This document shows positions 1-8,061 of a stretch of DNA of 64,000 nucleotides, piece after piece (within the stretch, counting starts at the first letter, position 1; the number at the start of each line of letters is the position of its first letter). The stretch is taken from the NCBI RefSeq assembly GCF_003952725.1, contig NZ_CP032509.1, forward strand, positions 2,752,001 through 2,816,000, in the 5' to 3' direction. Source of the DNA: Georhizobium profundi. Lineage in GTDB: Bacteria > Pseudomonadota > Alphaproteobacteria > Rhizobiales > Rhizobiaceae. The translations under genes were made by a program, and so were the position numbers. The notes beneath the pieces are model-generated. The model did not search any database. It saw only the letters and a list, made by a program, of their open reading frames with translations, and was not told the origin of the DNA.

Positions 1-215
1 GTCGGCAGGATCTTGGTCCCGGCCCGTTCGGCAAGAGCCGTCGGATCGTCATAGGCCGTCGTGCGGCCGCCAAGACCTTCGGCGATGACGTCGACCTCAC
101 CACCGAGATGCGCCTTCAACGAGGACGGCCAGCGATCGGCATAGCTGTGCCGACCGCCCGTGGCGGCATCGGTGCCCCAGGTGAGGGAATCGCCGAAGCA
201 GAGGATGGTTTTCAT
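1..215 (-). CDS. GDSL/SGNH-family hydrolase (arylesterase-like), N-terminal part, cut by window edge
   Basis: The first 71 codons of a minus-strand gene are present; the rest lies beyond base 1. The protein opens MKTILCFGDSLTWGTDA, which carries the block I GDSL motif with the nucleophilic serine, so it is an SGNH hydrolase acting on ester bonds; the substrate cannot be read. The ATG at 213-215 overlaps the stop of the upstream membrane-protein gene as ATGA, so the two are probably translationally coupled. In well-known rhizobial genomes a GDSL hydrolase of this kind directly follows pdhC and precedes lpdA, which fits the position here apart from the intervening AT-rich gene. Composition is GC-rich like the pdh genes, unlike that neighbour. 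Confidence 0.85.
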   Translation of the reverse strand, partial: MKTILCFGDSLTWGTDAATGGRHSYADRWPSSLKAHLGGEVDVIAEGLGGRTTAYDDPTALAERAGTKILP

Positions 216-928
216 TGAGGCTGAGCCCAGAATTTCAAGCCTTCTGGAGACGTGATATACATTGCGTTGTCGCCAGCACAAAGGACGATGCTTGAACTTA
301 TAAAATACATCGTGCAGCTTTCCGTCGAGCCACCATTAACTGTCATAAACGAATTATCTGACGTCCGTGAATTCACCGCGCCACTGGCGCGGCCAGCAAA
401 AAACACGACAGAGACGGCAGCCAGCAAACTAACTACAATTCCAAAATAAATATTATGCTCGGCTGTCCTTTTTAAAAGAACTAACGCAATGAACGTCACT
501 AGACCAACGTATACTATTATCAGCTGTGATGGGAACGTGTATACCAATATCATCAAAGGCAAAACTGGCAATAGAATTCCAAAATATCCTACCTTATTAA
601 TGGCATGGGATATAATTCTTTCCAAGATGCTCAACGATCCGTTTATTGGATCTGAGCGAAAGTCGCGAATTACATGCTCCGGTGTCCTATCCAACACTCG
701 GTCGGCATACGCGGAAACGACACCACATACTATGCCAAACAAAAATCCTCCAAAAAAAATGGAGCTTATAATTAGATCCTTCGCACCTAGCAGTAGAATG
801 TACCGATAATCTGTAGCCGAAAAATAACCTGCATAATAAATAGTTGATACGAGAAGCCCTGAGGTAGATGCGAGCCCCAAGTACTTCGCTGGATCTGCGC
901 TCAGTCTGTCCCAGACTTCTCGTATCAT
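212..928 (-). CDS. Orphan five-helix membrane protein, AT-rich, inserted in the pdh operon
   Basis: A 238-residue protein I do not recognise. Hydrophobic segments lie at about residues 17-37, 50-73, 113-132, 135-152 and 160-178, giving about five membrane helices and a C-terminal tail of about 60 residues, probably on the periplasmic side, with two cysteines (C205, C217) that could form a disulfide. The start has a good ribosome site (AGGGG) that overlaps the pdhC stop codon, only 8 bases separate the two genes, and its stop overlaps the next gene's start as ATGA. It is therefore built into the pdh transcript. Composition is strikingly foreign: three 60-base lines inside it (301-360, 421-480, 541-600) count 24, 19 and 18 G+C, about 30-40 percent, against GC-rich flanks. 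This suggests recent horizontal gain. No enzymatic motif is visible. Confidence 0.8.
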   Translation of the reverse strand: MIREVWDRLSADPAKYLGLASTSGLLVSTIYYAGYFSATDYRYILLLGAKDLIISSIFFGGFLFGIVCGVVSAYADRVLDRTPEHVIRDFRSDPINGSLSILERIISHAINKVGYFGILLPVLPLMILVYTFPSQLIIVYVGLVTFIALVLLKRTAEHNIYFGIVVSLLAAVSVVFFAGRASGAVNSRTSDNSFMTVNGGSTESCTMYFISSSIVLCAGDNAMYITSPEGLKFWAQPQ

Positions 929-936
929 TGATACCC

Positions 937-2310
937 CTAGACCAGCATTCCCATCGGGTTTTCGATGTAGCGCTTGAAGGCGCCGATCAGTTCGGCTCCG
1001 AGCGCGCCGTCGACGCAGCGATGGTCGGTCGAGAGCGTGACGGTCATGACCTCCGCAATCGCCAGCTCGCCATTCTTCACGACCGGCCGCTTCTCACCAG
1101 CGCCAACCGCAAGGATGGTGGCGTGCGGCGGGTTGATGACGGCGGAGAAGTTCTTGACGCCCATCATGCCCATGTTGGAGACCGCGGACGTTCCGCCCTG
1201 ATACTCCTCGGGCTTCAGCTTGCGGTCGCGGGCGCGCTTGCCGAGATCCTTCATCTCGTTCGAAATCGCAGACAGCGACTTCTCCTCGGCCTTGCGGATG
1301 ATCGGCGTGATCAAGCCGCCCGGGATCGACACGGCAACGCCGACATCGGCGTGCTTGTGCTTGACCATCGCGCTTTCGGTCCAGGACACATTCGCGTCCG
1401 GCACGTCCCTCAGGGCCAAGGCGAGTGCCTTAATCACCAGATCGTTGACCGAAAGCTTGTAGGCGGGCTTGTCGTCGCGCACGGGAGCGGCGTCGTTCAA
1501 CTGCTTGCGCAGCGCCAGAAGCGCGTCAAGCTCGCAATCGACCGATACATAGAAGTGCGGAACGGTCTGCTTGGACTCGACCAGCCGCTTGGCGATGGTC
1601 TTGCGCATGCCGTCATGCGGGACGAGCTCGTAGGAGCCTTCGGCGAAGTTCTTGAGAACCTGTTCGTCGCTGGCGCCTTTCGCCATCGGAGCCGGTGCTG
1701 CGGCCGATATAGACGGGGCCTGCGTCGCGCTTGCCGCTGCCTTCGGCGCGCCACCTTTGGCGGCTGCCTCGATATCGGCCTTCACGATGCGGCCTTTCGG
1801 ACCGGAGCCCGAGACAGCGGTGAGGTCGAGGCCGCTTTCCTTGGCGAGGCGACGGGCGAGCGGCGAGGCGAAAATGCGTTCGCCGTCTTTCTTCGGTGCC
1901 GGAGTAGCCGCGACGGGCGCCTGGTCGGCCACCGGCTTTGCCGCTTCTGCTGGCTTCTCCGCCTTTTCCTCGGATTTCGGTTGTTCCGGCTTTTGCTCGG
2001 GCTGTGCCGATTTCGCCTCGGTTTTCACCTCAGAACCGTCGCCCTTGGCGGCCGCAGCGGCGTCTTCGCCCTCTTCGGCCAGAATGGCGATGACGGCGTT
2101 GACCTTCACGCCTTCGGTGCCGGCCGGCACAACGAGCTTTGCGACCGTGCCTTCGTCGACGGCTTCGACTTCCATCGTCGCCTTGTCGGTCTCGATCTCA
2201 GCGATGACGTCACCGGAGGAGACCTTGTCTCCCTCCTTGACCAGCCATTTTGCGAGATTGCCCTCTTCCATCGTGGGAGAGAGCGCGGGCATCGTGATGT
2301 TGATCGGCAT
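937..2310 (-). CDS. pdhC: Pyruvate dehydrogenase complex E2, dihydrolipoamide acetyltransferase
   Basis: Cytoplasmic core of the pyruvate dehydrogenase complex; it transfers the acetyl group from lipoamide to CoA. Domains in order: one lipoyl domain (residues 1-78) with the lipoylated lysine K43 in [10 protein letters not shown]; a charged Ala/Pro/Glu/Lys linker; a peripheral-subunit binding domain at about 144-182 starting RIFASPLARRLAKE; and the catalytic domain to residue 457 with the HxxxD active site as H430 and D434 (STDHRCVDGA). The length is usual for alphaproteobacteria with a single lipoyl domain. It is third in pdhA-pdhB-pdhC, 13 bases after pdhB. The lipoyl domain is almost the same as the one on E1-beta. 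Confidence 0.97.
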   Translation of the reverse strand: MPINITMPALSPTMEEGNLAKWLVKEGDKVSSGDVIAEIETDKATMEVEAVDEGTVAKLVVPAGTEGVKVNAVIAILAEEGEDAAAAAKGDGSEVKTEAKSAQPEQKPEQPKSEEKAEKPAEAAKPVADQAPVAATPAPKKDGERIFASPLARRLAKESGLDLTAVSGSGPKGRIVKADIEAAAKGGAPKAAASATQAPSISAAAPAPMAKGASDEQVLKNFAEGSYELVPHDGMRKTIAKRLVESKQTVPHFYVSVDCELDALLALRKQLNDAAPVRDDKPAYKLSVNDLVIKALALALRDVPDANVSWTESAMVKHKHADVGVAVSIPGGLITPIIRKAEEKSLSAISNEMKDLGKRARDRKLKPEEYQGGTSAVSNMGMMGVKNFSAVINPPHATILAVGAGEKRPVVKNGELAIAEVMTVTLSTDHRCVDGALGAELIGAFKRYIENPMGMLV

Positions 2311-2323
2311 CTCTTGCCCTCCC

Positions 2324-3733
2324 TCAGGCTTTGTAAGTCACGGCTTTCACAGCATCGACGACTTCCTGGACGTTCGGCAGAGCGAGCTTTTCCAGGTTGG
2401 CGGCGTAAGGCATCGGCACGTCCTTGCCTGCTATCGTGATGATCGGCGCGTCCAGATAATCGAACGCCTGCTGCATCACGCGCGTGGCGATCTCGGTGCC
2501 GACGGACGATTGCGGGAAACCTTCTTCCACGGTGACCAAACGACCCGTCTTCTTCACCGATTCGATGACGGTCGGCAGATCCATCGGGCGGATGGTGCGC
2601 AGGTCGATCAACTCGACATCGATGCCCAGTCCGGCCAGTTCGTCCATGGCCTTGACCGCATAGGTCATGCCGATGCCGAAAGAGACGATCGTGACGTCCG
2701 TACCCTTTTTGTGGATGCGGGCCTTGCCGATCGGCAGGACGAAATCGTCCATCTTCGGGACGTCGAAGCTCTGGCCGTAGAGGATTTCGTTTTCGAGGAA
2801 GATGATCGGGTTGGGATCGCGAATAGCAGCCTTGAGCAGGCCCTTGGCGTCGGCTGCCGTATAAGGCATGACAACCTTGAGGCCCGGGATGTGGCCGTAC
2901 CATGCGGCATAGCACTGCGAGTGCTGTGCACCGACGCGAGCTGCGGCGCCATTCGGTCCACGGAAGACGATCGGCGCACCCATCTGGCCACCGGCCATGT
3001 AAAGGGTCTTGGCAGCCGAATTGACGATGTGGTCGATCGCCTGCATGGCGAAGTTGAACGTCATGAATTCGACGATCGGCTTCAGTCCAGACATGGCGGC
3101 ACCGACGCCTACGCCGGCAAAGCCGTGCTCGGTGATCGGCGTATCGACCACGCGCTTGGCGCCAAACTCGTCCAGCAGCCCCTGTGTGATCTTGTAGGCG
3201 CCCTGATATTCGGCGACTTCTTCACCCATGATGAAGACGTCCTTGTCGCGGCGCATCTCCTCGGCCATGGCGTCGCGGAGCGCTTCTCGCACCGTCGTCG
3301 ATACCATTTCGGTGCCTTCCGGAATATCCGGATCGGACTGCGCTTCGACCTTGGGCTGCGCCGGGACCTTGCCGCTTTCCTTGGCGCCTTCGGCCTCGCC
3401 TTTCGACTCCGTCTTGGGAGCTTCCGCTTCGGCAGGCGCTTCGGCTTCTGCCTTCTTGTCACCACCGGACGCAGCGGCCGATGCGTCTTCGCCCTCTTCG
3501 GCAAGGATCGCGATGACGGCATTCACCTTGACGTTCTCGGTGCCCTCCGGAACCACGATCTTGGCGATCGTACCTTCATCGACGGCTTCGACTTCCATCG
3601 TCGCCTTATCGGTCTCGATCTCGGCGATGACGTCACCGGCGGTGACCGTATCGCCTTCCTTTTTCAACCATTTCGACAGCGTGCCCTCTTCCATCGTCGG
3701 GGACAGCGCCGGCATCAGAATTTCAACAGACAT
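2324..3733 (-). CDS. pdhB: Pyruvate dehydrogenase E1 beta subunit with N-terminal lipoyl domain
   Basis: Beta half of the thiamine-diphosphate-dependent E1 component, which decarboxylates pyruvate and reductively acetylates lipoamide. At 469 residues it is longer than a plain E1-beta because residues 1-78 form a biotinyl/lipoyl domain with K43 in [10 protein letters not shown]. An acidic linker rich in Ala, Glu and Lys follows, and the transketolase-like E1-beta body begins near residue 145 ([20 protein letters not shown]). A lipoyl domain on E1-beta is typical of alphaproteobacteria. It follows pdhA by 15 bases and precedes pdhC by 13, so the three form one operon and supply E1 and E2 in fixed ratio. 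Confidence 0.97.
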   Translation of the reverse strand: MSVEILMPALSPTMEEGTLSKWLKKEGDTVTAGDVIAEIETDKATMEVEAVDEGTIAKIVVPEGTENVKVNAVIAILAEEGEDASAAASGGDKKAEAEAPAEAEAPKTESKGEAEGAKESGKVPAQPKVEAQSDPDIPEGTEMVSTTVREALRDAMAEEMRRDKDVFIMGEEVAEYQGAYKITQGLLDEFGAKRVVDTPITEHGFAGVGVGAAMSGLKPIVEFMTFNFAMQAIDHIVNSAAKTLYMAGGQMGAPIVFRGPNGAAARVGAQHSQCYAAWYGHIPGLKVVMPYTAADAKGLLKAAIRDPNPIIFLENEILYGQSFDVPKMDDFVLPIGKARIHKKGTDVTIVSFGIGMTYAVKAMDELAGLGIDVELIDLRTIRPMDLPTVIESVKKTGRLVTVEEGFPQSSVGTEIATRVMQQAFDYLDAPIITIAGKDVPMPYAANLEKLALPNVQEVVDAVKAVTYKA

Positions 3734-3748
3734 GGGCGGCTCCCAACC

Positions 3749-4837
3749 TTAGATGAGGATGTCGGTGTAAAGCTCGGACGGATCCGGCTCTGGATTTGAC
3801 TGCGCGAAATCGGCGCTATCGGCCACGATGTCGCGGATCTTCTTATCCATCGCCTTCAGTTCGTCTTCGCTCGCCCATGCATTGTCGAGGATCCGCTTGC
3901 GCACCTGCTCGATCGGGTCCTGCTCGGAGCGCATTTTCTGCACTTCGTCCTTGGTGCGGTATTTCGCAGGGTCCGACATGGAGTGGCCGCGGTACCGGTA
4001 GGTCAGCATTTCCAGAATGATCGGGCCCTTGCCCGAACGGCAGTGCTCGGCGGCGAGGTCGCCGGCGGCCTTGACCGCGCGCACGTCCATGCCGTCCACC
4101 TGAATGCCTGGGATGTTGAACGATGCGCCGCGCTGCGAGAAATCGGTCTGGGCCGAAGCACGCGACACCGATGTGCCCATGGCGTAGCGGTTGTTTTCGA
4201 CGATGTAGACGACGGGCAGTTTCCAGAGCGCCGCCATGTTGAAGCTCTCGTAGACTTGGCCCTGGTTGGCCGCGCCATCACCGAAATAGGTTAGCGAGAT
4301 GTTGTCGTTGCCGCGGTAGCTGTTGGCAAAGGCAAGCCCGGTGCCGAGCGAGACCTGGCCACCGACGATGCCGTGACCGCCGTAGAAGCCCTTCTCCTTG
4401 GAGAACATGTGCATGGAGCCGCCCTTGCCGCGGGAATAGCCATCCCTGCGGCCGGTCAGTTCGGCCATGACGCCGCGCGGGCTCATGCCGGTGGCGAGCA
4501 TGTGGCCATGGTCACGGTAGCCCGTGATGACCTGATCGCCCTCTTTCAGCGCCATCTGCATGCCGATGACGACAGCTTCCTGACCGATGTAGAGGTGGCA
4601 GAAACCGCCGATGAAGCCCATGCCGTAGAGCTGGCCGGCCTTCTCTTCGAAACGCCGGATCAGCAGCATGTCGTTGTAGGCCTGCAGTTCACGCTCCTTG
4701 GTGAACTCCTCCGGCGCCGGAGGCGCGATGATCTGTCCGACAGGTGACGACTTCTTCGTCTGCTGGCGAACGGATGCGGATGTGCGGGCAGATGACGTAC
4801 GGCGTGCAGCCGTTGACGCGGGCTTGCGCGTGGCCAT
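3749..4837 (-). CDS. pdhA: Pyruvate dehydrogenase E1 alpha subunit
   Basis: Alpha subunit of the E1 heterotetramer; binds thiamine diphosphate with PdhB. 362 residues from the chosen start. The ThDP-binding signature is seen as FGDGAANQGQVYESFN with the closing VVYIVENN, and the conserved RRFEEKAGQLYGMG segment is near the N-terminus. The reading frame stays open for 21 more codons upstream, but the ATG at 4837 has a strong ribosome site (AGGGAGGAAATGC) and gives the usual short Ala/Thr/Lys-rich N-terminus, so I start there. First gene of the pdh operon; its promoter must lie in the 366-base gap upstream. In familiar rhizobia this gene directly follows ftsB, which here sits about 24 kb away. 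Confidence 0.97.
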   Translation of the reverse strand: MATRKPASTAARRTSSARTSASVRQQTKKSSPVGQIIAPPAPEEFTKERELQAYNDMLLIRRFEEKAGQLYGMGFIGGFCHLYIGQEAVVIGMQMALKEGDQVITGYRDHGHMLATGMSPRGVMAELTGRRDGYSRGKGGSMHMFSKEKGFYGGHGIVGGQVSLGTGLAFANSYRGNDNISLTYFGDGAANQGQVYESFNMAALWKLPVVYIVENNRYAMGTSVSRASAQTDFSQRGASFNIPGIQVDGMDVRAVKAAGDLAAEHCRSGKGPIILEMLTYRYRGHSMSDPAKYRTKDEVQKMRSEQDPIEQVRKRILDNAWASEDELKAMDKKIRDIVADSADFAQSNPEPDPSELYTDILI

Positions 4838-5203
4838 GCATTTCCTCCCTGAGACGCATTTCGTTACACCGAACCTATGCCAAAGCGAAACGACCAGCAA
4901 CAGCGCAAATGCATAGCTTCAATGCAGCGGAAGTGACTGAAAAGACGAAGATTTTTGTACGTTAACCTGTTTCGTGTTAATTGCTGCATTGCGGTCATTG
5001 CGGCGCACAAGGGAATGATGCGACGCACTATGCGGGGAGCATTCCAGGCCGTTACCCGGGCTTGCCGGTGGCCGAAAATGGTACAGACGAAAAGCACTCG
5101 TTAGCCGTCTCGCGAGGGCGTTGGGGAAGCCGGCTTTATAAGCGCTGGAGTTCTGCCATTTTAGCGAGTTCGGGGGCATAACCTCATGCCTTTGGAGATC
5201 GAC
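4838..5203. other. Intergenic region between pdhA and a divergent small gene
   Basis: 366 bases with no convincing gene. It should hold the pdhA promoter on the minus strand. Around 4950-4985 it is AT-rich and has two TTAA tetramers (4962-4965 and 4977-4980), but the 11-base spacing does not fit a CtrA box. Short frames crossing this stretch have no good ribosome sites and I do not call them. Confidence 0.6.
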
Positions 5204-5425
5204 ATGACGTCGGACAGCTTCGATAAGATGGTGCGCTTTCTGGTTGATGATCAGGCAGTGAGCAACGACGATATTCGAGCCGCGATCGATGAGCTCGACG
5301 AGGACCTTCTCACCGCACGCTATCGCAGTGCGCCGGTGCCGTTCGAGCGGTTTCGCTTGAGGAAGGTTCTACGCGCCGTGGCGCTCGAACGCGGGGTCGG
5401 CTGTCAGTCCTCAAACAGCGGCTGA
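5204..5425 (+). CDS. Small hypothetical acidic protein
   Basis: A 73-codon frame with a product I do not recognise. The N-terminal half is acidic (repeated DE/DD around IDELDEDLL) and the C-terminal part is basic, a pattern plausible for a small helical cytoplasmic protein. The frame could begin at the ATG at 5186, but the ATG at 5204 has a GGAG 7 bases upstream, so I prefer it. Its last 22 bases overlap the end of the convergent DUF1850 gene, which lowers confidence. It has no operon partner: the next plus-strand gene is more than 5 kb away. Confidence 0.4.
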   Translation: MTSDSFDKMVRFLVDDQAVSNDDIRAAIDELDEDLLTARYRSAPVPFERFRLRKVLRAVALERGVGCQSSNSG

Positions 5426-5796
5426 CCAGGTCCATTGCAGGCCTTCATTTCCAGGATTGTGCCGGAGACAGGCAGAAGCGTGCCCATCGCGCGGCAACGG
5501 TGCATGGCGCATATCTGCCAGTCGCTGCCTTGCCCTGCATCCGAGAAGATCACGGACGGCCGGGGTGAAAGGTCGGGCTCGTAGACCCATGCCCTATCGA
5601 TCAACTGCGCACCGGCTGGAATTTCCATTCCGGCACCAGTGCCCTGAACATGCGCGCGCTCGATGACCAACAGACCATCGGCGATGCGCCACTCCTCGCG
5701 CCATTCGGTCTTTTCCACCGAGTGCGTCCAGACGAGGGAAAACGCTTCAAGCGCGAGCGCGACGGTTTTGCCCGCCGCGCTCAGGCAGAGGCTCAT
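5404..5796 (-). CDS. DUF1850 protein of a TAXI-TRAP transporter operon
   Basis: A 130-residue protein of the DUF1850 family, which is found almost only beside TAXI-type TRAP transporters with fused permeases. The typical stretch FSLVWTHSVEKTEWREEW is near the N-terminus. Two cysteines near CAMHRCRAMG may pair. The frame extends further upstream, but the ATG at 5796 overlaps the permease stop as ATGA and gives the family's usual start MSLCL, so translation is probably coupled. Family function is not established; membership of the operon suggests an accessory or assembly role for the transporter. Confidence 0.85.
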   Translation of the reverse strand: MSLCLSAAGKTVALALEAFSLVWTHSVEKTEWREEWRIADGLLVIERAHVQGTGAGMEIPAGAQLIDRAWVYEPDLSPRPSVIFSDAGQGSDWQICAMHRCRAMGTLLPVSGTILEMKACNGPGQPLFED

Positions 5797-7925
5797 TCGC
5801 CGGCGACCGTGGCCTGCTCGCGGCTCCTGCGGCCGCGCCACCATTGCAGAGCCAGGAACAGGGCAGCAAGCGCGAAGCCCACTTCATCGGTGATCGGCAT
5901 AGCCAGAACGAGTGAGAAGGCAGCGGCTGTCGCCAGCAGCCGTTCCCACCAGGCAAGCGGTGCAAACATGAAGCCGATCGCGGCAGCCCCCCAGAGCGAA
6001 ATCGAGATCACGGTCTTGAAGACGATGTAGGCGACGGCCGGCCAGAAGCCGATCGCATCGGCGAGCGGGCCGCCGTCCTGCATCATGAGCGCTGGGGTAT
6101 AGACCGCCATGAAGGGGATGACGAAGCCCGCGAGCGCGATCTTTACCGCCTGCATGCCGATCTTCATGCCTGACTCCTTTGCGATCGGAGCTGCGGCGAA
6201 GGCGGCGAGTGCGACCGGCGGCGTCAGATCGGCAAGGATGCCGAAATAGAACACGAACATGTGGCTGACGAGCAGCGGTACGCCGAGCTCTAGCAGCGCC
6301 GGGCCGGCGATCGACGACGTGATGATGTAGTTCGGGATCGTCGGGATGCCCATGCCGAGGATGAGACAGGTGATCATCGTCAAAACGAGCGACAGAAAGA
6401 GGTTCGTTTCACCGATGCGGACGATGAAGGAAGCGAATGTCGAGGCCGAACCGGTCAGGGTGAGGATGCCGATGATGACGCCGACCATGGCGCAGGCGAT
6501 CGCGACCGGAAGGGCATTCTTGGCACCGTCCGCCAGGGCGTCGCGGCAATCGGCGAGCGTCTGCCGACCGCCCTTGACGAAGGCATTGACGGCGATAAGC
6601 ACCGCGATCGTGGTGATGATGACGTTGACGCCATACTGAAAGAACGCGGCGCAGAGCAGTCCGAGCAGGATCCAGAACAGAAAGCGGATCGCCTGGCCGG
6701 GCAGCCCGCGCGCGATGGCGCCGCCGAGGATGAGGACAGCCGTAAGGGCAAGACCCATCGTGCCGGCAAAGAGCGGCGTGTAGCCCGTGAACAGCAGATA
6801 GACGAGCGCCGCCAGAGGAATGATCAGGTACCAACCTGCCCGCAGCGCACCGATAGCGCTCGGCAGCTGGTCGCGGCGCATGCCGACCAGACCGCGTTTG
6901 CCGGCTTCCAGATGCACCATCCAGAAGGCCGAGAAGAAATAGAGGACCGCCGGGATGATCGCGGCGATCACCACTTCGCGGTAGGGAATGTTCAGCGTTT
7001 CGGCCATGATGAAGGCGACCGCACCCATGACCGGGGGCATGATCTGCCCGCCCATGGACGACACGGCCTCGACGCCGCCGGCGAAGGCCGGCTTGTAGCC
7101 AAAGCGTTTCATCAACGGGATGGTGAACTGGCCGGTGGTGACGACGTTCGCGACACCGGAACCCGAAATCGTGCCCATGAAGCCCGACGAGACGACGGCC
7201 ACTTTCGCCGGTCCGCCGCGCGTGTGGCCAACCATGCCGAGCGAAACATCGGTGAAAAGTTTGATCATCCCTGCCCGCTCGAGGAATGAGCCGAAGAGGA
7301 TGAACAGGAAGATGTAGGTTGCCGAGACGTAGACCGGCGTGCCGTAGATGCCTTCGGTGCCGAAGCCGAGATGGCCGATGATTTGGTCGAAGCCGTAGCC
7401 GCGATGGGCCAGCACCCCGGGGAAATATTCGCCGAACATGCCGTAAATCAGAAAGATGCCGGCAATGATCGGCAACGCGATCCCCATCAGGCGGCGCGTC
7501 GCTTCGAAGACGAGCGCAATCATGACCGAGCCGACCACGAGGTCCTGCGTGATGAGCCAGCCGCCCTCGCGCAGAATGAGATCCTCGTAGAAGACGTAGT
7601 GATAGACGCCGGTCAGAAAGCCCACGATGCCGGCACTCCACAGCGCGATGCGCAGCGGTAGTGGGCCACCCTTGAGGCTGGCAATGAGGGAGAAGCCGAG
7701 AAGCAGCACGAAGCCGACATGCAGCGCGCGAACCGTCTGGCTGGGCAGCGAATGGTAAGCGGCAAACCACAGTTGGAAGACCGAGAATGCAATGGCGATC
7801 AGGAAGACAATGCGCCCCTCCAGCCCCTGTCCGAACCCTCCAGGCAGGCCGTGTTCGGCCTCCGATGCTTCAGCCGGTGCCTGCAGTTCGGCCTGCAAAG
7901 GCAAATCGCGATCGGTGGATGTCAT
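5793..7925 (-). CDS. TRAP transporter fused permease, DctQM type (4TM/12TM)
   Basis: A 710-residue inner-membrane protein that fuses the small (DctQ-like, 4 helices) and large (DctM-like, 12 helices) TRAP permease subunits. The hydrophobic DctQ-like part covers about residues 30-170; the DctM-like part follows, with the glycine-rich segments GGPAKVAVVSSGFMGTISGS and GMGIPTIPNYI seen in this subfamily. It imports a substrate using an ion gradient together with the TAXI-family binding protein encoded upstream. The N-terminal 30 residues are polar and cytoplasmic. Gene order is binding protein, permease, DUF1850 on the minus strand. The substrate is unknown; some TAXI systems carry glutamate or other carboxylates, but nothing here decides it. 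Confidence 0.93.
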   Translation of the reverse strand: MTSTDRDLPLQAELQAPAEASEAEHGLPGGFGQGLEGRIVFLIAIAFSVFQLWFAAYHSLPSQTVRALHVGFVLLLGFSLIASLKGGPLPLRIALWSAGIVGFLTGVYHYVFYEDLILREGGWLITQDLVVGSVMIALVFEATRRLMGIALPIIAGIFLIYGMFGEYFPGVLAHRGYGFDQIIGHLGFGTEGIYGTPVYVSATYIFLFILFGSFLERAGMIKLFTDVSLGMVGHTRGGPAKVAVVSSGFMGTISGSGVANVVTTGQFTIPLMKRFGYKPAFAGGVEAVSSMGGQIMPPVMGAVAFIMAETLNIPYREVVIAAIIPAVLYFFSAFWMVHLEAGKRGLVGMRRDQLPSAIGALRAGWYLIIPLAALVYLLFTGYTPLFAGTMGLALTAVLILGGAIARGLPGQAIRFLFWILLGLLCAAFFQYGVNVIITTIAVLIAVNAFVKGGRQTLADCRDALADGAKNALPVAIACAMVGVIIGILTLTGSASTFASFIVRIGETNLFLSLVLTMITCLILGMGIPTIPNYIITSSIAGPALLELGVPLLVSHMFVFYFGILADLTPPVALAAFAAAPIAKESGMKIGMQAVKIALAGFVIPFMAVYTPALMMQDGGPLADAIGFWPAVAYIVFKTVISISLWGAAAIGFMFAPLAWWERLLATAAAFSLVLAMPITDEVGFALAALFLALQWWRGRRSREQATVAGE

Positions 7926-8005
7926 GGTCTTTCACTCGCTGAGCAACTTGCAGGCGGCAAATGTGGCGCCGCGCGCCGTTTGATTCTGTGGGGCGATACG
8001 CAATC

Positions 8006-8030
8006 AGCGCCCCGGGAAGCCCGGGACGCT
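8006..8030 (-). terminator. Stem-loop between TAXI binding-protein gene and permease gene
   Basis: An 11-position stem with one mismatch (8006-8016 against 8020-8030) and a 3-base loop lies 32 bases after the binding-protein stop and 80 bases before the permease start. No U-tract follows, so it is more likely an mRNA-stabilising or attenuating hairpin than a full terminator. It would let the abundant binding protein be made in excess of the permease. Confidence 0.55.
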
Positions 8031-8061
8031 GGATGTCAGTCATCGCTATTTGGCCGACATG

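Noticed and set aside
868..3799. Very long open frames (523 and 715 codons) antisense to pdhC and pdhB
   Set aside because: Long antisense frames are normal in GC-rich coding DNA; their products are Arg/Ala/Gly-rich with no recognisable domains, while the opposite strand has textbook enzymes.
4962..4980. CtrA box before pdhA
   Set aside because: The two TTAA tetramers are 11 bases apart instead of 7.
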